A stretch of DNA of 29,477 bases from a virus. Location: IMG/VR virus record IMGVR_UViG_3300028228_000165, positions 1 to 29,477 of that record; one strand, given 5' to 3'. This document shows, piece after piece, positions 22,952 through 29,288 of this stretch. Each line of letters begins with the position of its first letter. Within the stretch, counting starts at the first letter, position 1. The position numbers and the translations under genes are program-made. The notes under the pieces are model-generated. The model saw only the letters and a list, made by a program, of their open reading frames with translations, was not told where the DNA came from and searched no databases.

Positions 22952-23414
22952 TGCCTCTTGCGCGCACGCCGTCGGCGCACCAGTTGGCGGCAACCATCTC
23001 AGGAGCATCGTCTGCGTGTCTGTAACGGGCCACGATTTCGTCACACACCTTTGCACACGCCTCACGCTCTGCCAACACTGCCGTTTCAATAGCCTCTTGG
23101 CTTGCCTCAATGATTGCTGCATCGTGCTTGGTAAGTATTTGCTTTATCAGTTTCAATGCGCCCTCGTGGATGCCGAGGGGAAAGTCGATTAACTTAGCCA
23201 TGATTTTTTTTCTTAGCCTAGTTTCGATGTTGATGGCAAACGTCTCAATCCGGGTCACACCATGCGGTGAACTTTTTTGCGCCCACTCCCATGCTTTGTC
23301 AATGTCGCCCTGCGTCAGCCCAACCCACTCGGGCTTGTATATTTCAGATTCAGGAATGTTTTGGGTCACAATTTTTTCTCCGTCAAACCATGTTTTTGTA
23401 ATGTGTGCGGTCAT
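22944..23414 (-). CDS. 156-residue phage accessory protein, KPxWVGLT and AEREACAK modules
   Basis: ATG at 23414 follows AAGGAGAAGAACAC. An N-terminal strand region is followed by YKPEWVGLTQGDIDKAWEWA (about residues 26-45), a module shared with three neighbours. A helical middle leads to AEREACAKVCDEIVARYRHA (about 118-137) and a VRARGSV end. The AEREACAK module recurs in the gene ending at 24017 and is widespread in phage small proteins of unknown function. Cys residues near the end are not arranged as a clear zinc site. No enzyme motif. Overlaps the previous and next genes by 4 and 8 bases. Confidence 0.7.
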   Translation of the reverse strand: MTAHITKTWFDGEKIVTQNIPESEIYKPEWVGLTQGDIDKAWEWAQKSSPHGVTRIETFAINIETRLRKKIMAKLIDFPLGIHEGALKLIKQILTKHDAAIIEASQEAIETAVLAEREACAKVCDEIVARYRHADDAPEMVAANWCADGVRARGSV

Positions 23415-23620
23415 GTGTTCTTCTCCTTGTTGTTAAAGCCGCCGTAGTGCCCGCCTAGATTTGCCGCCACCATCACTTTAATGAACTCCTGCTCGGGTGG
23501 GGTCATCTCCTTGTACGCAGAAAATTTGTTGCAAGCATCGTCCAAGGTTTTGCGCATAGCAGCGGCCAGATTCTTGGTATAGAGCTTCCCCAGTTCGGCG
23601 TACTCGTCTTCTTCAGTCAT
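23411..23620 (-). CDS. 69-residue hypothetical protein
   Basis: ATG at 23620 follows TAGGAGAAACAC and overlaps the previous stop as ATGA. The protein is acidic at the N-terminus and mostly helical (YTKNLAAAMRKTLDDACNKF, then TPPEQEFIKVMVAANLGG). It ends in NNKEKNT, again encoded by the next gene's ribosome-binding site. No family recognised; probably a small cytoplasmic accessory protein of the phage. Confidence 0.7.
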   Translation of the reverse strand: MTEEDEYAELGKLYTKNLAAAMRKTLDDACNKFSAYKEMTPPEQEFIKVMVAANLGGHYGGFNNKEKNT

Positions 23621-23850
23621 GTGTTTCTCCTATTCCACCAAAGTAACGCAGACTGTTTTGCCTCGTTGGAAATACTAATAGTTCCCTTCCCCTTTGTCCA
23701 TTTTTCATCGTCAAATTTGGGCGAACTACACCCGCAGCCGCAGGAAATATAGTAGTGCCCCGGGTAATATCCACATGAACCATCCTTGTGTTTCATTTCG
23801 GGTTGATTCCCATCAAAGGGACAGGGCTTCATAACTTCTAAATTAGTCAT
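23617..23850 (-). CDS. Lar-like zinc-ribbon protein (possible restriction alleviation)
   Basis: A 77-residue protein with the outline of the Lar restriction-alleviation family: N-terminal MKPCPFDGNQP, a middle strand GHYYISCGCGCSSPKF, and the ending EAKQSALLWWNRRNT, where the Ala-x-x-x-Trp-Asn-x-Arg motif is characteristic. In most family members the first knuckle is Cys-Pro-x-Cys; here the second Cys is Asp, so zinc binding may use CGCGC alone or be lost. Lar-type proteins modulate host type I restriction, but many phage copies have unknown roles. ATG at 23850 with AAGGAGAAGAACAC; ATGA overlaps at both ends. Confidence 0.65.
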   Translation of the reverse strand: MTNLEVMKPCPFDGNQPEMKHKDGSCGYYPGHYYISCGCGCSSPKFDDEKWTKGKGTISISNEAKQSALLWWNRRNT

Positions 23851-24020
23851 GTGTTCTTCTCCTTGAGTTTGGCTTCAATGGCGCGGGCAATACTACGGTA
23901 CAGAGTTTTGTTTGCTGCATGGTACGTAGCGATAGCGGGAAAAACCTGCTCCACCTCCTCCTCGGTTAACCCAGCCCAAGGCTTATGTCTGTATTGATTC
24001 ATGTTGTGATCGCCGCTCAT
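23847..24020 (-). CDS. 57-residue protein of the KPWxGLT family
   Basis: A short gene below usual length cut-offs. ATG at 24020 follows AAGGAGTAACAC and is fused to the previous stop; its TGA overlaps the next ATG. The protein is MSGDHNMNQYRHKPWAGLTE, an acidic helix, then a second helix ending IARAIEAKLKEKNT. It shares the Lys-Pro-Trp-x-Gly-Leu-Thr-x-Glu core and the AIEAKLKEKN end with the genes at 24256-24621 and 24618-24833, so they are paralogues or share modules. The repeated modules make it very unlikely to be a chance frame. Function unknown. Confidence 0.75.
   Translation of the reverse strand: MSGDHNMNQYRHKPWAGLTEEEVEQVFPAIATYHAANKTLYRSIARAIEAKLKEKNT
23851..23883 (-). repeat. Gene-junction direct repeat, copy 1
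   Basis: A 33-base stretch that in - strand sense encodes the shared AIEAKLKEKNT end of the 57-residue gene and, at the same time, the AAGGAGAAGAACAC ribosome-binding site of the Lar-like gene. It is nearly identical (two mismatches seen) to 24622-24654. Confidence 0.7.
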
Positions 24021-24259
24021 GTGTTACTCCTTGCCCTGATTGCTTTTGCCGCCTCATCTGCCAGTAGTTTGGCTGGAGATTGGTCATGTAAGAAACTGCC
24101 ACCTTCCAATAACTTGGCACACGCCTCCCGCTCTGCCTCAATCTCACGTTGCATATACTCAACCATAACCGTACCAAACTGGCTGGGCTGGTTCTCAGGG
24201 TCGGTGATCAGTTGCATCATTGCCTCACGCGCCTTTGCAATAACTTCTTCGCTGTTCAT
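24017..24259 (-). CDS. 80-residue phage accessory protein with AEREACAK module
   Basis: ATG at 24259 follows AAAGGAGAAGAACAA and overlaps the previous stop. Residues 1-25 are helical; EYMQREIEAEREACAKLLEG (about 34-53) is the recurrent phage helix also seen in the 156-residue gene ending at 22944; the end is ADEAAKAIRARSNT. Long charged helices suggest a coiled coil or protein-protein role. No catalytic motif. The function of the widespread module is unknown to me. Confidence 0.7.
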   Translation of the reverse strand: MNSEEVIAKAREAMMQLITDPENQPSQFGTVMVEYMQREIEAEREACAKLLEGGSFLHDQSPAKLLADEAAKAIRARSNT

Positions 24260-24621
24260 TTGTTCTTCTCCTTTAATTTGGCTTCAACAATTGCTGCGAC
24301 ATCAGCAAACGAAAAGTCATTGACGATGTACGGCACACGAGGACGCATTGAGTCGTAGTCTTCTGCTGTCAGTCCCACCCAAGGCTTCTGTTGTGGTGGT
24401 GATGTGTAGAGAGGCGTTACAGATGGGTCATCAAAAGGCTCGCCGTATTCAATCTGCTCGCATTCGTCGTCAAAATTGACGTACATCCACGCCACAGGCT
24501 TTCGCTTTTCTGCCTGTTCAATGGCTTGGCGTAGGGCTGTTATAGCACCGACATCTACTTTGTTCTTCCCAAAAATATCTTCCAGCGCACCCAGCGCGAA
24601 CTTCATTACTTCAATACTCAT
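24256..24621 (-). CDS. 121-residue phage accessory protein, PVAWMY-LYTSPP and KPWVGLT modules
   Basis: ATG at 24621 follows AAGGAGAAGAACGC. Three modules are visible: an N-terminal helix (ALRQAIEQAEKRK), a beta module RKPVAWMY ... TPLYTSPP (about residues 40-75) that is very common in phage small proteins, and KPWVGLTAEDYDSM followed by a helix ending VEAKLKEKNK. The last module is shared with neighbours at 23847-24020 and 24618-24833. The ending is encoded by the next gene's ribosome-binding site. Biological role unknown; such modules are usually found in variable accessory regions. Confidence 0.75.
   Translation of the reverse strand: MSIEVMKFALGALEDIFGKNKVDVGAITALRQAIEQAEKRKPVAWMYVNFDDECEQIEYGEPFDDPSVTPLYTSPPQQKPWVGLTAEDYDSMRPRVPYIVNDFSFADVAAIVEAKLKEKNK
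24260..24293 (-). repeat. Gene-junction direct repeat, diverged copy 3
   Basis: A diverged copy of the junction repeat, encoding the IVEAKLKEKN end of the 121-residue gene and the AAAGGAGAAGAAC ribosome-binding site of the 80-residue gene. It keeps the same reading-frame relation to both genes as copies 1 and 2. Confidence 0.6.
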
Positions 24622-24833
24622 GCGTTCTTCTCCTTGAGTTTGGCTTCAATAGCGTGAGAAAATTCCATATATTGCATTGAGTCCACTTGCGTATAAACAC
24701 TCCAGATTTCCTCATCCGTTAGCCCAACCCAAGGCTTATCTACCTGCGCTTTTGTGGCAACGTAATCAGCAAACAACTCTACCATTGACATGATACGCGG
24801 GTTAGTCCAGCCCATTTTGTATTGCTCGGTCAT
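24618..24833 (-). CDS. 71-residue protein of the KPWVGLT family
   Basis: ATG at 24833 follows AAAGGAGAACAC and overlaps the previous stop. An N-terminal helix (RIMSMVELFADYVATKAQVD) is followed by KPWVGLTDEEIWSVYTQVDS and a helix ending FSHAIEAKLKEKNA. The Lys-Pro-Trp-Val-Gly-Leu-Thr-Asp-Glu-Glu core and the end match the 57- and 121-residue neighbours, so this is the same family with a different N-terminal part. No enzyme motif or membrane segment. The last six codons double as the next ribosome-binding site. Confidence 0.75.
   Translation of the reverse strand: MTEQYKMGWTNPRIMSMVELFADYVATKAQVDKPWVGLTDEEIWSVYTQVDSMQYMEFSHAIEAKLKEKNA
24622..24654 (-). repeat. Gene-junction direct repeat, copy 2
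   Basis: A 33-base match to 23851-23883 about 770 bases away, same strand. It encodes the AIEAKLKEKNA end of the 71-residue gene and the AAGGAGAAGAACGC ribosome-binding site of the 121-residue gene. Confidence 0.7.
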
Positions 24834-25510
24834 GTGTTCTCCTTTAAGAAATAATCTTTAAAAACCGTGCCTTTAGATGCATCACCTCTCCAATTCTCTT
24901 TAACCCACCCCCTCTTCCCAGACTTATAGGTTCTCCAATGACCTCTGGCTTGATGCCTGCGTGGGCCTGCGTGCGTGCCGCCTTGGTGTTCCTGCTGGGG
25001 CTTAGAGGGCTCTACTACAACTGTATGCCAGTCATAGCTCGGCAACTTGCCTTGTTGGGCCTTTCTGCGGTTTGTGAATGTATTCCTTACCGTTGGTACA
25101 AACGCTTCAGTCCTAGTGTCCAGTGACGAATAAAACATAGCAACAATTCGGGTCATCATTGCTAGGTCTTGCGAGTCAATGGGTTTATCAACCGGCCCCA
25201 CTTTTGGCTCGCCATTATATTCAGCAAACAAAAAAGACCCGAGGGATTTATACCCCGTCGTCTTTAGTATCCAACCCGTTACTATGGTCGCGGCAGGCTC
25301 TGTAATTATCAACAACAAAAAGTCTCCGTGCGCTGTGTGGGCACACAACATTACTTTTTTGTACGGTGCTGGATGCAATAAATACCGCTTGGGGTCTGCG
25401 GCAACGTGGGGGGTTTTAATCACGCCCGTCAAATCAAACCAATGCGTTTGAGTTGGGTCAAGGCCAGCATCAACTACAAGGCTGACCATTTCCCTAATTA
25501 AAGGTGTCAT
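24830..25510 (-). CDS. 226-residue phage protein, conserved C-terminal basic module
   Basis: ATG at 25510 follows GAGGAGTAAGAC. The N-terminal 140 residues look like one alpha/beta domain (YKKVMLCAHTAHGDFLLLII, TIVTGWILKTTGYKSLGSFL, then helix around DLAMMTRIVAMFYSSLDTRT). The C-terminal 50 residues are basic and aromatic (RRHQARGHWRTYKSGKRGWV, then ENWRGDASKGTVFKDY), a module recurring at the ends of otherwise different phage proteins and probably binding nucleic acid or protein. I cannot name a function. It overlaps the next gene by 4 bases and follows the zinc-ribbon gene by 3. Confidence 0.75.
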   Translation of the reverse strand: MTPLIREMVSLVVDAGLDPTQTHWFDLTGVIKTPHVAADPKRYLLHPAPYKKVMLCAHTAHGDFLLLIITEPAATIVTGWILKTTGYKSLGSFLFAEYNGEPKVGPVDKPIDSQDLAMMTRIVAMFYSSLDTRTEAFVPTVRNTFTNRRKAQQGKLPSYDWHTVVVEPSKPQQEHQGGTHAGPRRHQARGHWRTYKSGKRGWVKENWRGDASKGTVFKDYFLKENT

Positions 25511-25513
25511 GTC

Positions 25514-25669
25514 TTACTCCTCGTCGTCTAAAAACTCTTGTCGCTCCTCAGCGGACATCTCAGCAAGGGTCTGAAAGTGGTTCTCACCGCAGCATTGAAA
25601 CCGTGCCTTCTCTTGTCCGCAGTAGCAACAGTACTGTGTACCGTCTGCCATCATCTCTTCTTGTGTCAT
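25514..25669 (-). CDS. 51-residue zinc-ribbon protein
   Basis: ATG at 25669 overlaps the previous stop as ATGA with GAGG five bases upstream; an in-frame Met at 25702 lies inside the upstream gene. The protein has YCCYCGQEKARFQCCGENHF (residues about 14-33), giving a Cys-x-x-Cys pair, a second Cys-Cys pair and a His, a compact zinc knuckle. The C-terminal end is acidic (MSAEERQEFLDDEE). Likely a small regulatory or adaptor protein. No named family recognised. Confidence 0.7.
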   Translation of the reverse strand: MTQEEMMADGTQYCCYCGQEKARFQCCGENHFQTLAEMSAEERQEFLDDEE

Positions 25670-25911
25670 GTTTGCCTCGCTACGTATTCGTGTTGGAGCC
25701 AAGCCAGCGCTCCGAGTTGTTGATAAACATCTTGATGATAGTCACACCACACCGCCATCCGCAGACCGTCGTTGGTGAAACCTGTACCGATAAACGACTG
25801 TAGTTGACCACTCTCTGCCATCTCCAGCACATTTTTAATGGCGTCGACTATATCCTGATTCGGCTTGCCGGGCTCGAGCTCGGTTCCGCTTAGAGTAACT
25901 ACGTTGGTCAT
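25666..25911 (-). CDS. 81-residue conserved phage hypothetical protein
   Basis: ATG at 25911 follows AGGAGAAGAACAT. It begins with TNVVTLSGTEL, then a helix (QDIVDAIKNVLEMAESGQLQ), a strand pair around FIGTGFTNDGLRMAVWCDYH and a final helix LGALAWLQHEYVARQ. The order helix, two strands, helix and the LQHEY ending occur in a phage hypothetical family found widely in accessory regions. No active site is apparent. The 21 bases upstream contain only its ribosome-binding site. Confidence 0.75.
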   Translation of the reverse strand: MTNVVTLSGTELEPGKPNQDIVDAIKNVLEMAESGQLQSFIGTGFTNDGLRMAVWCDYHQDVYQQLGALAWLQHEYVARQT

Positions 25912-25932
25912 ATGTTCTTCTCCTGTATGGGC

Positions 25933-26121
25933 CTACTTTAAGAACGGGACGTCGGGTGTTGTTTTGGTCAACGCCGCGTACTCAAGCAAAACTTTTTGAG
26001 CGTTTATAATTTTCCCCGCCGTGTTGTTCATTTCTGATGCGACCTTCACATCCACTACCCCAGTCTTAAGGTCGGCGAATAGTTCAGCTAGTTGCGTGGT
26101 TAGTTCAGTTATGTTTTTCAT
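25933..26121 (-). CDS. 62-residue conserved phage hypothetical protein
   Basis: ATG at 26121 is fused to the previous stop, with AAGGAAAAACTAGC upstream. It is all-helical: residues 1-25 (ITELTTQLAELFADLKTGVV), then ASEMNNTAGKIINAQKVLLE and a short YAALTKTTPDVPFL tail. The Asn-x-Ala-Gly-Lys-Ile-Ile segment and Pro-Phe-Leu ending recur in small phage proteins of unknown function, which suggests a helical hairpin, perhaps dimeric. No other information is visible. Confidence 0.72.
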   Translation of the reverse strand: MKNITELTTQLAELFADLKTGVVDVKVASEMNNTAGKIINAQKVLLEYAALTKTTPDVPFLK

Positions 26122-26714
26122 GCTAGTTTTTCCTTCAGTTCACGTTTAATTTGCGTGTATAAGCGGCGTGCCTCGACAAGCGATACAGGAATCAAATAGG
26201 TTGATGACTTGTGCCTAAATATCAACGACTTGACATACGAATCTCCCAAGTTATCGCGCTGCAACTTTGCTCGCGCTAGTATTTCCCCCGACCTATTTGC
26301 ATAGTACTTATGGTAGCGAGCGCTATCTAAGGCTCTCCCGTGTGGCGTCGCCGCATAGGTGGCTTTCTTGGCCGCAATCTGCGCGGCGTGCTTAACTCGG
26401 TACCGTTGCTTCATCTTGAACGCGGTATCTGGGTTATTGGTTCTCCACGCCTTCGTCCATGCGTTTTGTTTTTGTTTGAGCTTAGTCCGTTCTGCGGGGG
26501 TCATCTTTGCTAGACGATCTGACCTTAACTGCGCGGCCTTTGCGTTATGTTTTGCGCGTTGCTCAGGGGTTAATGGTTTATCGGTCGCGTGCCGACATTG
26601 GTTGCACTGAGCACGTAGGCGTTCTCGCGTTGTACCGTCTTTATTTACCCATCGCTTCTTACTAAACGCGGTCAGTGGTTTTGTCTCGTTGCATTTTGTA
26701 CAAACCTTAGTCAT
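26118..26714 (-). CDS. 198-residue zinc-finger, highly basic protein
   Basis: ATG at 26714 follows GAGGAGAAAGC. Residues 1-41 hold two Cys-x-x-Cys pairs (VCTKCNETKPLTAFSKK and CNQCRH), a zinc finger seen in front of HNH or other DNA-binding parts. Residues 50-150 are Lys/Arg/Ala-rich helices that should bind nucleic acid. The C-terminal NLGDSYVKSLIFRHK and the following helix (about residues 155-195) match a short module common in phage proteins. No HNH or other nuclease motif is visible, so it is better seen as a DNA- or RNA-binding protein. A remnant of a homing nuclease is an alternative. Confidence 0.7.
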   Translation of the reverse strand: MTKVCTKCNETKPLTAFSKKRWVNKDGTTRERLRAQCNQCRHATDKPLTPEQRAKHNAKAAQLRSDRLAKMTPAERTKLKQKQNAWTKAWRTNNPDTAFKMKQRYRVKHAAQIAAKKATYAATPHGRALDSARYHKYYANRSGEILARAKLQRDNLGDSYVKSLIFRHKSSTYLIPVSLVEARRLYTQIKRELKEKLA

Positions 26715-27187
26715 GCTTTCTCCTCAACCACAATTGGTGTGGCACGTTTATATTTAATCTCGTCATGCACAAGCTTGACGGCTCGTTCCATGTCTCGGAC
26801 TGTGATGACCTCAAGCTGGGCGTCGTGCAGTTCCATGGCCGTGTTGAGCGCGTCCATCTCAGCGGCTACTGGGACAAACTTGTTAGCCTCTACACCTCTA
26901 GCACCCACCGAACGCAACGCCCGCAATCCCGCATCAACAACCCCACGGTACTCTTCGCCAAACCCGAGTCGCCACAAGGACTCCATCACATTCAGCGCGT
27001 TAATCAGGGCATTGACGTCCGCCTTTGTAGCAGTGCCTTGAGCAAGTGCCGCCATCGCCATGTGGTTAACCAACCTCAAGTCAACCATAAACGAATCATG
27101 CAGGGCGACGGGGGTCATACTCTCCATGACGTATCCCATCGGGTTAATAATCACGGGCTTTGGTCGGTACTTACTACGTTTTTTCAT
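26711..27187 (-). CDS. 158-residue conserved phage helical protein
   Basis: ATG at 27187 overlaps the previous stop; its ribosome-binding site is weak, so coupling is likely. A basic N-terminus (KKRSKYRPKPVIINPMGYVM) is followed by helices with MAALAQGTATKADVNALINA, NVMESLWRLGFGEEYRGVV, FVPVAAEMDALNTAMELHD and AQLEVITVRDMERAVKLVHD. I recognise it as a frequent phage hypothetical family, with the Met-Asp-Ala-Leu-Asn-x-Ala-Met-Glu-Leu-His-Asp-Ala-Gln segment most conserved. No function is known to me. The following gene overlaps by 4 bases. Confidence 0.78.
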   Translation of the reverse strand: MKKRSKYRPKPVIINPMGYVMESMTPVALHDSFMVDLRLVNHMAMAALAQGTATKADVNALINALNVMESLWRLGFGEEYRGVVDAGLRALRSVGARGVEANKFVPVAAEMDALNTAMELHDAQLEVITVRDMERAVKLVHDEIKYKRATPIVVEEKA

Positions 27188-27366
27188 TTGACTTTCGTGT
27201 ACCTCTCGGCGTTCTTTGAGTTAACCATAGGGGGCGCGTTGCCGTTTGTGTTGGCCGACCTTACTTTGCCTCCTACCGTGCCAGACGTGCTTTTCTTGAA
27301 CGGGAGCATGTCTATCTTGAACAGGCCCGGAGTATTAAATGCGTTGGGTACTACAGGCTTAGTCAT
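27184..27366 (-). CDS. 60-residue hypothetical protein
   Basis: ATG at 27366 is fused to the previous stop, with AGGGGAAGTTGAA upstream. The sequence is low in predicted structure, rich in Asn, Thr, Gly, Pro and Lys (PNAFNTPGLFKIDMLPF, then KSTSGTVGGKVRSANTNGN). It is probably an unstructured basic peptide. No family recognised. Position between two small genes with the same stop-start fusion supports that it is translated. Confidence 0.6.
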   Translation of the reverse strand: MTKPVVPNAFNTPGLFKIDMLPFKKSTSGTVGGKVRSANTNGNAPPMVNSKNAERYTKVK

Positions 27367-27539
27367 TTCAACTTCCCCTCTCTGCCATCCTTGTAGAGCA
27401 GGGACTGCCCCATCCTACTTGGATACTTCAGGTGGTTATCCGCGCCCGGCCTCACGGCTGGCTTGGGGGGTTCGTTATAGATTCCAGCCATCTTGCTGGT
27501 TGTTGGGGCTTCTACAACTGGGGTTAGTTTTTTAGTCAT
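27363..27539 (-). CDS. 58-residue hypothetical protein
   Basis: ATG at 27539 overlaps the previous stop as ATGA; GGGGGA lies upstream. An earlier Met at 27578 lies inside the upstream gene. The protein is MTKKLTPVVEAPTTSKMAGI, then a Pro/Lys-rich stretch and DGREGKLK. It has no hydrophobic core and is probably disordered. I do not recognise it. Its end encodes the next gene's ribosome-binding site. Confidence 0.6.
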   Translation of the reverse strand: MTKKLTPVVEAPTTSKMAGIYNEPPKPAVRPGADNHLKYPSRMGQSLLYKDGREGKLK

Positions 27540-27871
27540 GAGTAGTCCCCCGTAAACACAGCCTTGATGCGCGCCCAAAGAGATAACTGCTTAGGCAACG
27601 GGCGGCCTAACCCATACTGAGTTTGTTGAAACGCCAAGTCTCCAAGCGCCTTGGTATTCATTATTGAAGTGTCAGATGTAACGACTGCGGCTGTAGCCCA
27701 CTTGGCGGCAGGCTTTTTCTTCACTGGCATTAGTAAACTACTATGGCGGTGCTTGGCGTTGTGCACGGTGTACGCAGGGATGCCTAAGTCTTTGGCAATT
27801 TGAGATGAGGGCTTGCCCGAATTGAGAGCTCGTATGATTGCACGGGTTTGTTTGGTTAGTGGTCTAGTCAT
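27536..27871 (-). CDS. 111-residue helix-turn-helix protein
   Basis: ATG at 27871 follows TAGGAGAAAAACC. The N-terminal 45 residues form a basic HTH: TKQTRAIIRALNSGKPSSQI, AKDLGIPAYTVHNAKHRH, a resolvase-like or Trp-repressor-like fold that reads DNA. The rest is a linker and a helix ending ARIKAVFTGDYS. It is probably a small phage regulator; the operator is not visible. No signal of nuclease or recombinase activity. Confidence 0.72.
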   Translation of the reverse strand: MTRPLTKQTRAIIRALNSGKPSSQIAKDLGIPAYTVHNAKHRHSSLLMPVKKKPAAKWATAAVVTSDTSIMNTKALGDLAFQQTQYGLGRPLPKQLSLWARIKAVFTGDYS

Positions 27872-27896
27872 GGTTTTTCTCCTAAAGATTTAACAA

Positions 27897-28124
27897 TTAA
27901 AACATTTCAAGTTGCGCGGGGTCTTTGGGTAAGTCACGAGCGTAGTCATCCCACGCTGCGTGTACATCAATCCCATGAGATATTGCATGCTCGACGACGG
28001 CGTACAACAGGGGTGAAAGGTTGCCTCCACTTGGCTGGATAAGATACATCTCCAGCGCACGGTCAAGTGGGGGTACGGGTACATCGTGTATCAACAAGGT
28101 ATACACATCACTGGCAATAGTCAT
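27897..28124 (-). CDS. 75-residue hypothetical protein
   Basis: ATG at 28124 overlaps the previous stop as ATGA, with GGAG eight bases upstream. The protein is compact and helical (SDVYTLLIHDVPVPPLDRAL, EMYLIQPSGGNLSPLLYAVV, EHAISHGIDVHAAWDDYARD) and ends PAQLEMF. No motif known to me. Composition is that of a normal folded protein, and the short gap to the next gene (25 bases) carries only a ribosome-binding site. Confidence 0.68.
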   Translation of the reverse strand: MTIASDVYTLLIHDVPVPPLDRALEMYLIQPSGGNLSPLLYAVVEHAISHGIDVHAAWDDYARDLPKDPAQLEMF

Positions 28125-28384
28125 TCGTCGAACTCCAAAAAGTTAATCAAGTTATAGTCTTCATCCGTTGTGAACCAACAGATAAATTCCGGTGGCGGTA
28201 AGCCCACTATACGTAGGCGGTTCCCTATACGTGCGGTGTTAATAATAGTACTAAGCCACTCCGGCCTCGTGTGTAGCAGTCGTGAGCGTTGGACGCTTGT
28301 AGCGCCCCTCTCGTTGTGCCACAGTTGTACCGTGAATAGCCCCGCACTTTCTGTGTACCGTATTTCGTACGCAGGTTTAGTCAT
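28121..28384 (-). CDS. 87-residue hypothetical protein
   Basis: ATG at 28384 overlaps the end of the 295-residue gene by eight bases with GGGGA upstream; an earlier Met at 28408 is inside that gene. The protein is beta-rich: YEIRYTESAGLFTVQLWHNE, then a helix RPEWLSTIINTARIG and LRIVGLPPPEFICWFTTDED. It could be a small phage adaptor. No family recognised. Confidence 0.66.
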   Translation of the reverse strand: MTKPAYEIRYTESAGLFTVQLWHNERGATSVQRSRLLHTRPEWLSTIINTARIGNRLRIVGLPPPEFICWFTTDEDYNLINFLEFDE

Positions 28385-29264
28385 TAAGTCCCCAGTCAAA
28401 TGCCTCAAGAATGCTATCTACTTTCTGCTTAATCTCCATACGGTGTCCTTCATGTTTACGTAACTCATCGGGCTCTACACCTTGCAACGTATCCTCCAAC
28501 TGACGCCGCGCCTTCTCCAGCGTAGGGTCTTGGGATACGTTTAGCGTAGAGAGTAATTCACACAGGTCTAACGCTCCAGTGACCATCGTGTCGTGAAACT
28601 TGCGCTTCTTGCCATCTTCATCGACCACCAATCGGTCACTGAGTCGGGTCAGGGACGCGTGTAGTCTATCCCACAAATCTTTCGTTGCCTCTTGCACACG
28701 CGCTGTCGCAGCAATCTCGTATTGTTCAATCAGTTCGCGCTGTACCTCGGTCTCAACATCCAATCGGAAGTCACCACTCGTAGGTAGAGGCATGAACGAA
28801 GTAAAGAACGCAAACTTGTGCCCGACTACATCGCGCTGTGGGTACTCATCTCTATCGAATAGTGTACCTAGTTGAAACGCTGCTTTCGCCACCAGTGTGT
28901 CATATTTATCGAGGTATGTCATTACCAACTGATAAAAATCATTCTGGTATACGTTCATCGTTTTCTTGTACTCCATCAGGGCTTTAGTCGGCAGGAGGCG
29001 TGAGCCGTTATCACTCCACGGTATTGTCAATCGGTAGTGCTCGGCGCGTGCCTTGGCTTGAAACTTAGTGATAGCGTCTAGCTCGACACAATCTGCAAAT
29101 AGATTCTTGTACACCGAGGAAGCACGCTTTGATGCGGCGTGGCTGTCTACCACCACACGCTCTTGTGTGTAGGTGTCTTTCTTGCGGCCTGAGTATACCT
29201 TGATGTTTAGGTCGACCAACATGGCCGAACGTGCGACACCTGCGATTGGGTTTGTTGTATTCAT
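28377..29264 (-). CDS. 295-residue conserved phage protein of unknown function
   Basis: ATG at 29264 follows GGAG at seven bases. The first part (MLVDLNIKVYSGRKKDTYTQ) is followed by a helical domain and the signature HYRLTIPWSDNGSRLLPTKA (about residues 76-95), then FQLGTLFDRDEYPQ (about 130-143), FMPLPTSGDFRLDVE (about 157-171) and long charged helices with coiled-coil character to the end. I recognise this as a widespread phage hypothetical family with similarity in layout to DUF3150-type proteins often paired with AAA+ and VWA proteins. No partner ATPase is in the window; it may lie upstream, past the right edge. It could have a chaperone-adaptor role, which is inference. Confidence 0.75.
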   Translation of the reverse strand: MNTTNPIAGVARSAMLVDLNIKVYSGRKKDTYTQERVVVDSHAASKRASSVYKNLFADCVELDAITKFQAKARAEHYRLTIPWSDNGSRLLPTKALMEYKKTMNVYQNDFYQLVMTYLDKYDTLVAKAAFQLGTLFDRDEYPQRDVVGHKFAFFTSFMPLPTSGDFRLDVETEVQRELIEQYEIAATARVQEATKDLWDRLHASLTRLSDRLVVDEDGKKRKFHDTMVTGALDLCELLSTLNVSQDPTLEKARRQLEDTLQGVEPDELRKHEGHRMEIKQKVDSILEAFDWGLND

Positions 29265-29288
29265 AATGATTCTCCAAAGGTTTAACGA

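Noticed and set aside
26765-27535. Open 256-codon frame on the + strand
   Set aside because: It runs antisense across three coupled - strand genes with good starts, and its sequence is His/Ser/Arg-rich without any domain.
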